A stretch of DNA of 64,000 bases from the NCBI RefSeq assembly GCF_902497785.1, contig NZ_CABVHK010000012.1, positions 62,001 through 126,000 on the forward strand. The letters run 5' to 3'. This document shows positions 32,917 to 40,918 of this stretch, one piece after another (within the stretch, counting starts at the first letter, position 1; every line of letters starts with the position of its first letter). The translations under genes were made by a program, and so were the position numbers. The notes beneath the pieces are model-generated. The model searched no databases, was not told the DNA's origin, and saw nothing but the letters and a program-made list of their open reading frames with translations. The stretch is from Pseudomonas fluorescens. GTDB taxonomy: Bacteria; Pseudomonadota; Gammaproteobacteria; Pseudomonadales; Pseudomonadaceae.

Positions 32917-33145
32917 GCTGACTGAACAGTTCCAAAGGAACCGTTAGTGGCCTCTGTGTAAAGTTTGCGAAGTTTATACCCGTGACGCCGGCCGCACAAT
33001 GCGACAGACCATAAGCAAAATCAAAGGTTTGCGTTATCACAGCAGTTTCACGGGCGTTTCTTTGACGGCACATCTGACAGCAGCGCGGGATTACGGGGCA
33101 GTCCGGCGATGAACCGGGCTGCGCGAAGCGTGCCGTCAATGCGCT

Positions 33146-34219
33146 CTATAACTCAAGGCCATCAGAGCCACTGTAGATGTCCGAATCCTTATACAAATCC
33201 TGCATATGGCGCACGAGCACCATGATCACCGCCGCCACCGGCAGCGCCAGCAATACGCCAGTGAATCCGAAGAGCTCACCGCCGGCCAGGATCGCGAAGA
33301 TCACCGCCACCGGGTGCAGGCCAATCCGGTCTCCGACCAGCCACGGCGTCAGCACCATCCCTTCCAGCGCCTGACCGACCATGAACACCGCAACGATGCC
33401 AACCATGGGGTACAAGTCACCCCCGAACTGAAACAGTCCGGCAATCAACGCCGCACCAATCCCGATCACAAACCCCATGTACGGCACGATCGCGGCCAGG
33501 CCGGCAATCATCCCGATCAGCAGCCCCAGCTCCAGCCCGACCAGCATCAGGCCGGCCGAATAGATCACGCCCAGTGCCACCATTACCAGTAACTGCCCGC
33601 GGACGAACGCCCCAAGCACCTCATGGCATTCCCCCGCCAGGGTCACAACCCGCTCTTCACGATTGCGTGGCAGCAGACTGCGAATCTTGGCCATCATCAC
33701 GTCCCAGTCACGCAAGAGGTAAAAACTCACCACCGGGATCAGCACCAGATTGGCCAGTAAACCAATCAACGCAAGGCCGGAAGCCGTCGCCTGACTCAGC
33801 ACCACACCAACGATGTCGGTGGTCTGGCCCATGTGCTCGCTGATCGCCGCTTTGAGTTTGTCGAATTTCCAGAAACCATCCGACAGCCCGAACTTCGATT
33901 GCGCCCACGGCAGTGCGGTGTTTTGCAACCAGTCGAGCATCTGCGGCGCCAGTTCGTACAGGCGGAACAACTGCTTGGCGAGCATCGGCACCAGCACCAG
34001 TAACAACGCGGTAAAAATCAGGGTAAACAGTGCAAACACCGCGACCACGCCCCAGGTCCGCGACAGCCCGGCTTTTTCCAGCCGATCCACCAGCGGGTCA
34101 AACAGATAGGCCAACAGCAACGCCACCAGAAACGGCGTCAGAATCGAATGCAACAACCAGACAAACACGCAGAGCAGAACAACCCCACCGAACCAGAACC
34201 AACGCCGCGAATCGGCCAT
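33146..34219 (-). CDS. AI-2E/PerM-family membrane protein
   Basis: Integral membrane protein of 357 aa with about eight hydrophobic segments in the family arrangement: two N-terminal helices, a soluble central part (about 65-150), then VVSFYLLRDWD and a helix-rich C-terminus with PYMGFVIGIGAALIAG and GDRIGLHPVAVIFAILAGG. Members have been proposed as autoinducer-2 exporters or ion transporters; the real substrate is unclear. ATG 34219 has GGAG seven bases upstream and is preferred over the start six codons earlier. Confidence 0.88.
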   Translation of the reverse strand: MADSRRWFWFGGVVLLCVFVWLLHSILTPFLVALLLAYLFDPLVDRLEKAGLSRTWGVVAVFALFTLIFTALLLVLVPMLAKQLFRLYELAPQMLDWLQNTALPWAQSKFGLSDGFWKFDKLKAAISEHMGQTTDIVGVVLSQATASGLALIGLLANLVLIPVVSFYLLRDWDVMMAKIRSLLPRNREERVVTLAGECHEVLGAFVRGQLLVMVALGVIYSAGLMLVGLELGLLIGMIAGLAAIVPYMGFVIGIGAALIAGLFQFGGDLYPMVGIVAVFMVGQALEGMVLTPWLVGDRIGLHPVAVIFAILAGGELFGFTGVLLALPVAAVIMVLVRHMQDLYKDSDIYSGSDGLEL

Positions 34220-34257
34220 GTACCACTCCATATGCATCTATATAAAGAAAGAAAACC

Positions 34258-35316
34258 TTACCAACGGAACCGCAGCTGCGGCACCGGTGCCGGCGTAGGC
34301 GCGATGACAGGGGCAGAACCTTCGGCCACCGGTTGCATGGGCGTCGCAGGGGCAGGCGCTTCACCGGCCGGAACCTCTTGCAACTTCGCCAGCGACAGCT
34401 GCGAGCGCAACTGTTCAGCGCTGCCGTTGACCCGGTAAAGAATCCGGTCAGCGTCAACACTTTGCAGACGCGCGCCAAACGGCTCGAGCAAACGTCCGAG
34501 CGTGGCATAGCGTTCCAGGTTCATGCCTTGCACTTCGAGCAATTGCTCGCCCGCAGCGCCCGGCTTGACCACAAAGCGTGGCGCCAGTCGCTGGTTGACC
34601 GCCAGCATCACCGCATCCGCCACCGCCACCTGATCCGCGCCCTGCACGCTGCCCGCCTCCTTTTTGTCTCCGAGCCACAATTGCCATTTAGCCTGCCATT
34701 GGCCGCCCTCTTCCCGGGCGTGTACGGCAAGCAAGCCGTCAGCGTTGTAACGCTCCGACGCCGCGCGCAACGGCGCCGCATCTGCACCTTCAAGCGTCGG
34801 TGCCGTGGCCACCAGTTGCTCGCTCAAGTCCGCCAGCGGCAGGCGCAGCGGCAGACCGCGATGTTGAGCCGCGCGACGCAATGGCGCAGCAGCGGCCTGG
34901 CCATCACCGACCAGACTCGAGGCCTCGGTTGAGTCGTTCAGCCACCACGTCAGGATCGACGGCCGGTTCGCGCCCCACAATGACAGGCCCGCACGGCGCA
35001 ACGCCTGCGAGGTGCTGGCCGGGTCGAAATCGACCTTCAGCACTTCCGGGGGGCCGGCGTCGAAACCGAATTGACTGATGATCTGCTGCGGATCCTTGCG
35101 AATCGCCGCCAGGCCCGGGCTTTGCGCAGCCTTGGGATCGCCGGTCAGGCGCAGCACCAGCGTATCGAGCGCGCGCTGGGTGGCTTGATCGCGCTCCTCG
35201 GCCGTCTGACTGGTGACCGGCTCGCGCACCTGATAAAGGCCTTTGACGGTGTCGGCATGACTCGCCAGGCTGGCCAGAGACAAACAGCCTACAAACAATG
35301 ATCTGAAAAAACGCAT
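34258..35316 (-). CDS. DUF2066 exported protein
   Basis: Protein of 352 aa with a signal peptide ending ASHA-D (about residue 22), so periplasmic. DUF2066 covers about 25-300 and includes TQRALDTLVLRLTGD and WWLNDS. The C-terminus is Pro/Ala-rich and ends PQLRFRW. Function unknown. It is divergent from purM and lies 38 bases upstream of perM in the conserved block. ATG 35316 is chosen at the signal peptide; the longer frame reads into the intergenic region. Confidence 0.87.
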   Translation of the reverse strand: MRFFRSLFVGCLSLASLASHADTVKGLYQVREPVTSQTAEERDQATQRALDTLVLRLTGDPKAAQSPGLAAIRKDPQQIISQFGFDAGPPEVLKVDFDPASTSQALRRAGLSLWGANRPSILTWWLNDSTEASSLVGDGQAAAAPLRRAAQHRGLPLRLPLADLSEQLVATAPTLEGADAAPLRAASERYNADGLLAVHAREEGGQWQAKWQLWLGDKKEAGSVQGADQVAVADAVMLAVNQRLAPRFVVKPGAAGEQLLEVQGMNLERYATLGRLLEPFGARLQSVDADRILYRVNGSAEQLRSQLSLAKLQEVPAGEAPAPATPMQPVAEGSAPVIAPTPAPVPQLRFRW

Positions 35317-35700
35317 GGAAGATTCCTGACGACAAGAGCGGCTGGAACTGACCGCATGAAGGCAAACGAGCAAGGCTGTGACCCTCGCCCGACGCAAAAC
35401 ATTCACAGGTCCCGGTTAAGTTTTTCGCACTGCCATAACGATAGACGGTTAATCGCGTTACCTTATACAGCCATGCGGCAAGCGACCAACACGGGCAATC
35501 GCGGTTTTTTTGTGTCGATATGCCCCTGCTGTCGGCCTGAGGATGGCCGCTGCCCTTCAAGCCTGATAAAATCGCGCGCCTTCGCAGACCGGCAACAGCC
35601 GGGCAGTGTCGGAACAGCGCGCAAGGCTTTCGCCTACGCCGTTTCGGCGGTCCCGCTGGACTCGGTCGTTACCCCTGAATCCCCCCTAAAGGCCTGGATC
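35317..35700. other. Divergent intergenic region upstream of purM
   Basis: 384 bases. A -10-like TAAAAT lies at 35567-35572, about 130 bases before purM, without a good -35. I see no purine-type repressor palindrome. The purM frame stays open leftward to 35356 but that part has no family similarity. Confidence 0.45.
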
Positions 35701-36759
35701 ATGAGCAAGCAACCCTCCCTGAGCTACAAGGACGCCGGTGTAGACATCGACGCCGGTGAAGCATTGGTCGAACGCATCAAGAGCGTCGCCAAGCGCACTG
35801 CGCGCCCGGAAGTCATGGGCGGCCTGGGCGGTTTCGGCGCCCTCTGCGAAATCCCGGCCGGCTACAAGCAGCCTGTACTGGTTTCCGGCACCGACGGCGT
35901 CGGCACCAAGCTGCGTCTGGCGCTGAACCTGAACAAACACGACAGCATCGGCATCGACCTCGTCGCCATGTGCGTCAACGACCTGGTGGTCTGTGGCGCC
36001 GAGCCGCTGTTCTTCCTCGACTACTACGCCACCGGCAAGCTCAACGTCGAAACCGCGACCCAGGTCGTCACCGGCATCGGCGCAGGCTGCGAACTGTCCG
36101 GCTGCTCCCTGGTCGGCGGCGAAACCGCAGAAATGCCGGGCATGTACGAAGGCGAAGACTACGACCTGGCCGGCTTCTGCGTCGGCGTCGTGGAAAAATC
36201 CGAAATCATCGACGGTTCGAAAGTCGCTGCCGGCGATGCCCTGCTCGCCCTGCCGTCCTCCGGCCCGCACTCCAACGGCTACTCGTTGATCCGCAAGATC
36301 ATCGAAGTGTCCGGTGCCGACATCGAGAACATCCAGCTCGACGGCAAACCGCTGACCGACCTGCTGATGGCGCCGACCCGCATCTACGTCAAGCCGTTGC
36401 TCAAGCTGATCAAAGAAACCGGCGCTGTAAAAGCGATGGCGCACATCACCGGTGGCGGCCTGCTCGACAACATCCCGCGCGTCCTGCCAAAAGGCGCACA
36501 AGCGGTGGTTGACGTCGCCAGCTGGACCCGCCCTGCCGTGTTCGACTGGCTGCAAGAAAAAGGCAACGTCGACGAAAACGAAATGCACCGCGTACTGAAC
36601 TGCGGCGTCGGCATGGTCATCTGCGTGGCTCAAGAGCACGTTGAAACCGCGCTGAACGTGTTGCGTGAAGCCGGCGAACAACCTTGGGTGATCGGTCAGA
36701 TTTCCACCGCTGCCGAAGGCGCAGCTCAGGTTGATCTGAAGAACCTCAAGGCTCATTGA
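35701..36759 (+). CDS. purM: PurM, phosphoribosylformylglycinamidine cyclo-ligase (AIR synthetase)
   Basis: ATP-dependent enzyme of 352 aa closing the imidazole ring in purine synthesis. It starts SKQPSLSYKDAGVDIDAGEALVE, followed by GGFGALCE, VSGTDGVGTKL (the ATP/FGAM-binding loop) and GGETAEMPGMY, all normal for PurM. The stop TGA overlaps the purN ATG by one base (TGATG), so the pair is translationally coupled. Confidence 0.97.
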   Translation: MSKQPSLSYKDAGVDIDAGEALVERIKSVAKRTARPEVMGGLGGFGALCEIPAGYKQPVLVSGTDGVGTKLRLALNLNKHDSIGIDLVAMCVNDLVVCGAEPLFFLDYYATGKLNVETATQVVTGIGAGCELSGCSLVGGETAEMPGMYEGEDYDLAGFCVGVVEKSEIIDGSKVAAGDALLALPSSGPHSNGYSLIRKIIEVSGADIENIQLDGKPLTDLLMAPTRIYVKPLLKLIKETGAVKAMAHITGGGLLDNIPRVLPKGAQAVVDVASWTRPAVFDWLQEKGNVDENEMHRVLNCGVGMVICVAQEHVETALNVLREAGEQPWVIGQISTAAEGAAQVDLKNLKAH

Positions 36760-37409
36760 TGTCCCAGACCTGTGATGTGGTGGTGCTGTTGTCCGGCACC
36801 GGCAGTAACTTGCAGGCCTTGATCGACAGCACGCGGACCGGCGACAGCCCGGTTCGCATCGCTGCGGTGATTTCCAACCGCGCCGACGCCTACGGCCTGC
36901 AACGCGCCAGGGACGCGGGTATCGCCACCCGCTCCCTGGATCACAAGGCTTTCGAGGGCCGCGAAGCCTTCGATGCTGCGCTGATCGAACTGATTGACAC
37001 CTTCAATCCCAAACTCGTGGTCCTGGCCGGTTTCATGCGCATTCTCAGCGCTGACTTCGTGCGCCACTACGCGGGTCGCCTGCTCAACATCCACCCCTCG
37101 CTACTGCCCAAATACAAAGGGTTACACACCCATCAGCGCGCGCTGGAGGCCGGCGACGCTGAACACGGCTGTTCCGTGCACTTTGTCACCGAGGAACTCG
37201 ATGGCGGACCACTGGTCGTACAGGCAGTAATACCGGTAGAGTTGCACGATTCGCCGCAAAGTCTGGCGCAGCGAGTTCACACCCAGGAACACTTGATCTA
37301 CCCGATGGCCGTACGCTGGTTTGCCGAAGGTCGTTTATCACTCGGCGAACAGGGTGCTTTACTGGACGGCACGTTACTCGCGGCCAGCGGCCACTTGATT
37401 CGAACCTAG
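36759..37409 (+). CDS. purN: PurN, phosphoribosylglycinamide formyltransferase
   Basis: Folate-dependent GAR transformylase of 216 aa. Substrate and catalytic elements are LLSGTGSNLQALID near the start, AGFMRILS, NIHPSLLPKYKG with the catalytic Asn/His, and the aspartate in ELDGGPLV. It is coupled to purM and is followed eight bases later by the DUF3108 gene. Confidence 0.97.
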   Translation: MSQTCDVVVLLSGTGSNLQALIDSTRTGDSPVRIAAVISNRADAYGLQRARDAGIATRSLDHKAFEGREAFDAALIELIDTFNPKLVVLAGFMRILSADFVRHYAGRLLNIHPSLLPKYKGLHTHQRALEAGDAEHGCSVHFVTEELDGGPLVVQAVIPVELHDSPQSLAQRVHTQEHLIYPMAVRWFAEGRLSLGEQGALLDGTLLAASGHLIRT

Positions 37410-37417
37410 GAGATTTT

Positions 37418-38131
37418 ATGCGTCGCGCCCTGCTCTTCGCTTGCGCTCTGCTCGCCCTGCCTTTCGCGCAGGCTGCGGAACTTCAACCTTTCTCCGCCAG
37501 CTACACCGCCGACTGGAAGCAGCTGCCCATGAGCGGCACCGCCGAGCGCAGCCTGACCAAGCAAGCCAACGGTGTGTGGAAGCTCAGCTTCAAGGCGTCG
37601 ATGATGATCGCCAGCCTGAGCGAAGAAAGCACCCTGACCCTGGACAAAGACACCCTGCTGCCACAGTCCTACCACTTCGAACGCGGTGGCCTGGGCAAAG
37701 CCAAAAAGGCTGACCTGGACTTCGACTGGACCACCAAAATGGTCACTGGCACCGACCGTGGTGACGCGGTCAAGATCCCGCTCAATCGCGGCATGGTCGA
37801 CAAATCCACTTACCAGTTGGCCCTGCAACATGACGTGGCCGCTGGCAAGAAGAGCATGAGCTATCAGGTGGTCGATGATGGCGAAGTCGATACGTATGAC
37901 TTCCGCGTGCTGGGTTCGGAAAAAGTCGACACCAAGGCTGGCCAGATCGATGCGATCAAGGTCGAGCGCGTGCGCGATCCGACACAAAGCAAGCGCATCA
38001 CCGTGTTGTGGTTCGCCAAGGACTGGGATTATTTGCTGGTCCGCCTGCAACAGGTCGAAACCGACGGCAAGGAGTACAACATCATGCTCCTCGACGGCAC
38101 GGTCAACGGCAAGGCTGTCAAAGGCAACTGA
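37418..38131 (+). CDS. DUF3108 exported protein
   Basis: Protein of 237 aa with a signal peptide (RRALLFACALLALPFAQA, cleavage after about residue 20). The remainder is a single DUF3108 domain, predicted mostly beta, with FSASYTADWKQLPMSGTAER and ITVLWFAKDWDYLLVRLQQ. Role unknown; homologues follow purMN across pseudomonads (PA0943 position). It is eight bases after purN, in the same operon, and a strong terminator follows at 38146. Confidence 0.88.
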   Translation: MRRALLFACALLALPFAQAAELQPFSASYTADWKQLPMSGTAERSLTKQANGVWKLSFKASMMIASLSEESTLTLDKDTLLPQSYHFERGGLGKAKKADLDFDWTTKMVTGTDRGDAVKIPLNRGMVDKSTYQLALQHDVAAGKKSMSYQVVDDGEVDTYDFRVLGSEKVDTKAGQIDAIKVERVRDPTQSKRITVLWFAKDWDYLLVRLQQVETDGKEYNIMLLDGTVNGKAVKGN

Positions 38132-38145
38132 TCCATCGCGACATG

Positions 38146-38174
38146 AAAAGCCCCGCAAACGCGGGGCTTTTTTT
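38146..38174 (+). terminator. Terminator of the purMN operon
   Basis: AAAAGCCCCGC AAAC GCGGGGCTTTTTTT, perfect stem with a seven-T run. Confidence 0.95.
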
Positions 38175-38184
38175 GCCTTGAATT

Positions 38185-38280
38185 CCTGTGGAGAGGGAGC
38201 TTGCTCCCGCTGGGCTGCGCAGCAGTCCTTTTTTTGGGGCCGCTTCGCGACCCAGCGGGAGCAAGCTCCCTCGCCACAGG
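38185..38280. repeat. Palindromic repeat, GAGGGAGCTTGCTCCCGCTGGG family
   Basis: Inverted arms CCTGTGGAGAGGGAGCTTGC (from 38185) and GCAAGCTCCCTCGCCACAGG (to 38280), with GGGCTGCGCAGCAG and GGGGCCGCTTCGCGACCC inside. It lies between the convergent DUF3108 and amidohydrolase genes. Confidence 0.9.
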
Positions 38281-38289
38281 GGCTGTGAT

Positions 38290-39300
38290 TTATTTAGCGA
38301 CTGTACGCGGGAGGATGGAGAGGAAGTTATCCCGTGCGACTTTTCTGGCGACATTCTCCGGCAGGGCGTCGAGAAACGGATCAAAGCTGTGGATTTCCTT
38401 ACCCAGTTTGTTGAAACGCCCTACCGCGTCCGAACCGATCATGAAGCGCTCCGGGAAGCGCTCCACCAGCTGCAACCATTCCTGGCGAGGCTTTCCCTGA
38501 TCATCCAGCAGATAAGGCGTGAGCAGGCTCCAGGACAGGTCTATAAACAGGTTGGGGTATGACTCAAGCATGCGCGTCAGGGTCGGCAAGAGAAAATCCA
38601 GCTCGGTCTGGTGCCGATGAATCTCCGCACTGGTGCCCGCATGAGCCCAGATAAACCGGGTGTGCGGGTGGTTGCGCAAGGGTTCTTCGATTTCCGCGAG
38701 GTACAGCGGATTTTTCTCACGCTTGGAAGTGATGTTCGAATGCAGCATCACCGGCAAGTCGTTCTCGGCGGCGAGGTGATAGATTCTGGTCATCGCCTCG
38801 TTATTCGCCCTCGGCGTATCCCCGGACGTCAGCGCAGTCAGGTCGTCATGGCGGGTGAAGACTTCGCCGATGCCCTGCCACAACCCCGGATTGAGATCGA
38901 GCATGCGCTGGATATGCGCCGCGGAGTTTTTGTCATTGGGGTTGAAGCCTGACAGAAACGGATGAAAGTGCTGACGCTGTTCGGGTGGCAGCTTATTGAC
39001 CGCAGCGGCGACGATCGTGTCCGTCGCGCTGTACCAATAGGCGTCGGCATCATCACCCGCGTAATAACGCGGGCGTTTGGGTTCGTCCTCGTGCCATTTC
39101 TTGGCCACCGGAATGCCGGAAATCATCACATGCTCGATGCGATTGTCCGCCATGGCCGCGAGCAGTTTCGGCATGCCCGCGGTTTCCTGGAAAAAATCCA
39201 CGTAATGCAGGTGGGCGTCGCTGTAGGCATATTCGCGGGCGTCGGCATAGGCGCTGCCGAACACCCACAAACAGGCGAGACTCAAGCGGTTCAAGGGCAC
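38290..39300 (-). CDS. Exported amidohydrolase (amidohydrolase_2 family), GTG start
   Basis: TIM-barrel metal hydrolase of 336 aa with SDAHLHYVDFF (metal HxH), the histidine of VMLHSN, WAHAGTS, and the aspartate in MIGSDAVGR. I start it at GTG 39300, which has CGGAG eight bases upstream and begins a clean signal peptide, PLNRLSLACLWVFGSAYADA; the longer ATG frame (39357) would put a charged stretch before it. The protein would be periplasmic. The substrate is unknown; family members include decarboxylases and lactonases. Confidence 0.83.
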   Translation of the reverse strand: MPLNRLSLACLWVFGSAYADAREYAYSDAHLHYVDFFQETAGMPKLLAAMADNRIEHVMISGIPVAKKWHEDEPKRPRYYAGDDADAYWYSATDTIVAAAVNKLPPEQRQHFHPFLSGFNPNDKNSAAHIQRMLDLNPGLWQGIGEVFTRHDDLTALTSGDTPRANNEAMTRIYHLAAENDLPVMLHSNITSKREKNPLYLAEIEEPLRNHPHTRFIWAHAGTSAEIHRHQTELDFLLPTLTRMLESYPNLFIDLSWSLLTPYLLDDQGKPRQEWLQLVERFPERFMIGSDAVGRFNKLGKEIHSFDPFLDALPENVARKVARDNFLSILPRTVAK

Positions 39301-39450
39301 GGGCGATCTCCGGAAGTCAGGAACAGCGTAGACCGCAGTGCGGCGATCAGGGTTCACCCGACAAGAAAGTGGAACGCGTTACCGGCGCAATGCTCTATAA
39401 CTTCAAGGTCTTTTTTGATCAAATGACTTTTCCTACCGCCGAGGTTTCCG

Positions 39451-39867
39451 ATGACAGTCACCGTCAATACCGTTTCCGCCGAAGGATTTCGCCACAGCGT
39501 ACAAATCGATGAGCATGAACTCTTTGCCGATGCGCCCACCTCCGCTGGCGGTGAAGGCTCGGCGCCGGAGCCGCATGACTACTTCGACGCCGCACTCGGC
39601 GCCTGCAAGGCCCTGACGTTGAAGATGTATGCGAAGAAGAAAGACATCCCCCTGACCGGTGTCACGGTCGAGGTCAAACGCGACAACAGTGAAGAACAGA
39701 AAGGCAAATACGCGCTGCACGTCAAACTGACCCTCAAGGGTGTACTCACCGATGCCCAGCGCGATGAACTGCACCGCGTCGCCGATCGTTGCCCGGTGCA
39801 CAAGCTGATGACCACCACCGACGTCAGCATCGAAACCCATCTGTCCGAAGGCGCCTTCAGCCAATAG
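39451..39867 (+). CDS. OsmC-family protein
   Basis: Protein of 138 aa of the OsmC/Ohr superfamily, thiol peroxidases of the cytoplasm. The two conserved cysteines are in LGACKALTLKMYA (about C51) and ADRCPVHKLM (about C112). It fits the YhfA/OsmC branch better than Ohr because it lacks the Ohr-specific spacing. It is upstream of the pirin gene with 61 bases between. Confidence 0.87.
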   Translation: MTVTVNTVSAEGFRHSVQIDEHELFADAPTSAGGEGSAPEPHDYFDAALGACKALTLKMYAKKKDIPLTGVTVEVKRDNSEEQKGKYALHVKLTLKGVLTDAQRDELHRVADRCPVHKLMTTTDVSIETHLSEGAFSQ

Positions 39868-39928
39868 CGGCAAGGGCCAGGTCAGCGGGTTATGCTCCAC
39901 GCATCGCCCGCTCAGCCTGGAACGCACC

Positions 39929-40798
39929 ATGAACACTCCGCTCGTGATCCGCCCCCGCACCGAAGACGTAGAAGGCCAACCGATTCTTCGCCCGCTGCCA
40001 TCAGCCAAATGCCGCAGCGTCGGGCCTTTCGTGTTTTTCGACCACATGCTCGAAACCCGCTATCCGGCCGGTAAAGGCATGGATATCCGCCAGCACCCGC
40101 ACATCGGGCTGTCCACGCTGACTTACCTGTTCGAAGGGCAACTGCAGCACAAGGACAGCCTGGGCTCGGATCAAGTGGTGAGCGCCGGTGACGTGAGCTG
40201 GATGACCGCCGGCAGCGCGATTGCCCACGTCGAACGCACGCCCCAGGCGCTGAAGAAAAGCGGCTTCACGATGCACGGGTTACAGATCTGGCTGGCATCG
40301 CCCAAGGATCATGAACAGGGGCCGGGACACTACAGCCATCACCCGGCAGCGACATTACCGGTCAGCGATAACCTGGGCGTAAAGATCCGGATGATTGCCG
40401 GGTCAGGCTTTTGCCTGAAATCCCCGGTTCCGGTGCTTTCTCCTACGTTGTATGCGGAACTGCACCTGCAAACGGCGACCACGCTGCTGATTCCCACGGA
40501 GCATGAAGAGCGGGCGCTGTATGTGCTCGACGGCGAGGTGCAGCTCGATGGCGAGTCAATAGAGCCGCATTCGCTGGTGGTGTTGCCTGCCGGGGAGGAA
40601 ATGACGCTGTTCGCCGAGAGCGATTGTCATGCGGTGTTGTTCGGAGGCGCGCCGCTGGATGGGCCGCGAAGGATCAACTGGAATTTTGTGGCGAGCGATC
40701 CGGCGGCGATTGACGAAGCGCGCCGGCGCTGGGCGGCCGGAGATTGGCCTACCGTGCCGGGGAAAGCGAAAGAATCGAGTTGCCCTGACCCATTGTAG
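39929..40798 (+). CDS. Pirin-family protein
   Basis: Bicupin protein of 289 aa, cytoplasmic. The N-terminal cupin holds the metal ligands in RQHPHIGLSTLTYLFEG and the HVER region, with GPFVFFDH near the start; the C-terminal cupin is less conserved. Bacterial pirins include quercetin dioxygenases and redox regulators; function here is not resolved. The stop codon TAG (40796-40798) is part of the repeat that begins at 40795. Confidence 0.9.
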   Translation: MNTPLVIRPRTEDVEGQPILRPLPSAKCRSVGPFVFFDHMLETRYPAGKGMDIRQHPHIGLSTLTYLFEGQLQHKDSLGSDQVVSAGDVSWMTAGSAIAHVERTPQALKKSGFTMHGLQIWLASPKDHEQGPGHYSHHPAATLPVSDNLGVKIRMIAGSGFCLKSPVPVLSPTLYAELHLQTATTLLIPTEHEERALYVLDGEVQLDGESIEPHSLVVLPAGEEMTLFAESDCHAVLFGGAPLDGPRRINWNFVASDPAAIDEARRRWAAGDWPTVPGKAKESSCPDPL

Positions 40799-40858
40799 GA
40801 GCCGGCTTGCTGGCGATAGCGCCCTCAAGATCGCTATCGCCAGCAAGCCGGCTCCTAC
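40795..40858. repeat. Short REP hairpin overlapping the pirin stop codon
   Basis: GTAGGAGCCGGCTTGCTGGCGATAG and its complement ending at 40858, with a loop of about 14 bases. It supplies the TAG of the pirin gene. Confidence 0.92.
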
Positions 40859-40881
40859 AGGTTTGCGGTCTGACCGGAATA

Positions 40882-40907
40882 AAAAAACCCGCCGAAGCGG
40901 GTTTTTT
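40882..40907. terminator. Two-way terminator between pirin and htpG
   Basis: AAAAAAACCCGC CGAA GCGGGTTTTTT: stem with A and T runs on each side, 11 bases from the htpG stop. Confidence 0.93.
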
Positions 40908-40918
40908 GTACAGCGAGG

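Noticed and set aside
35356..35700. N-terminal extension of PurM by 115 residues
   Set aside because: The frame is open but the protein family begins at SKQPSLSY; the extension covers the promoter region.
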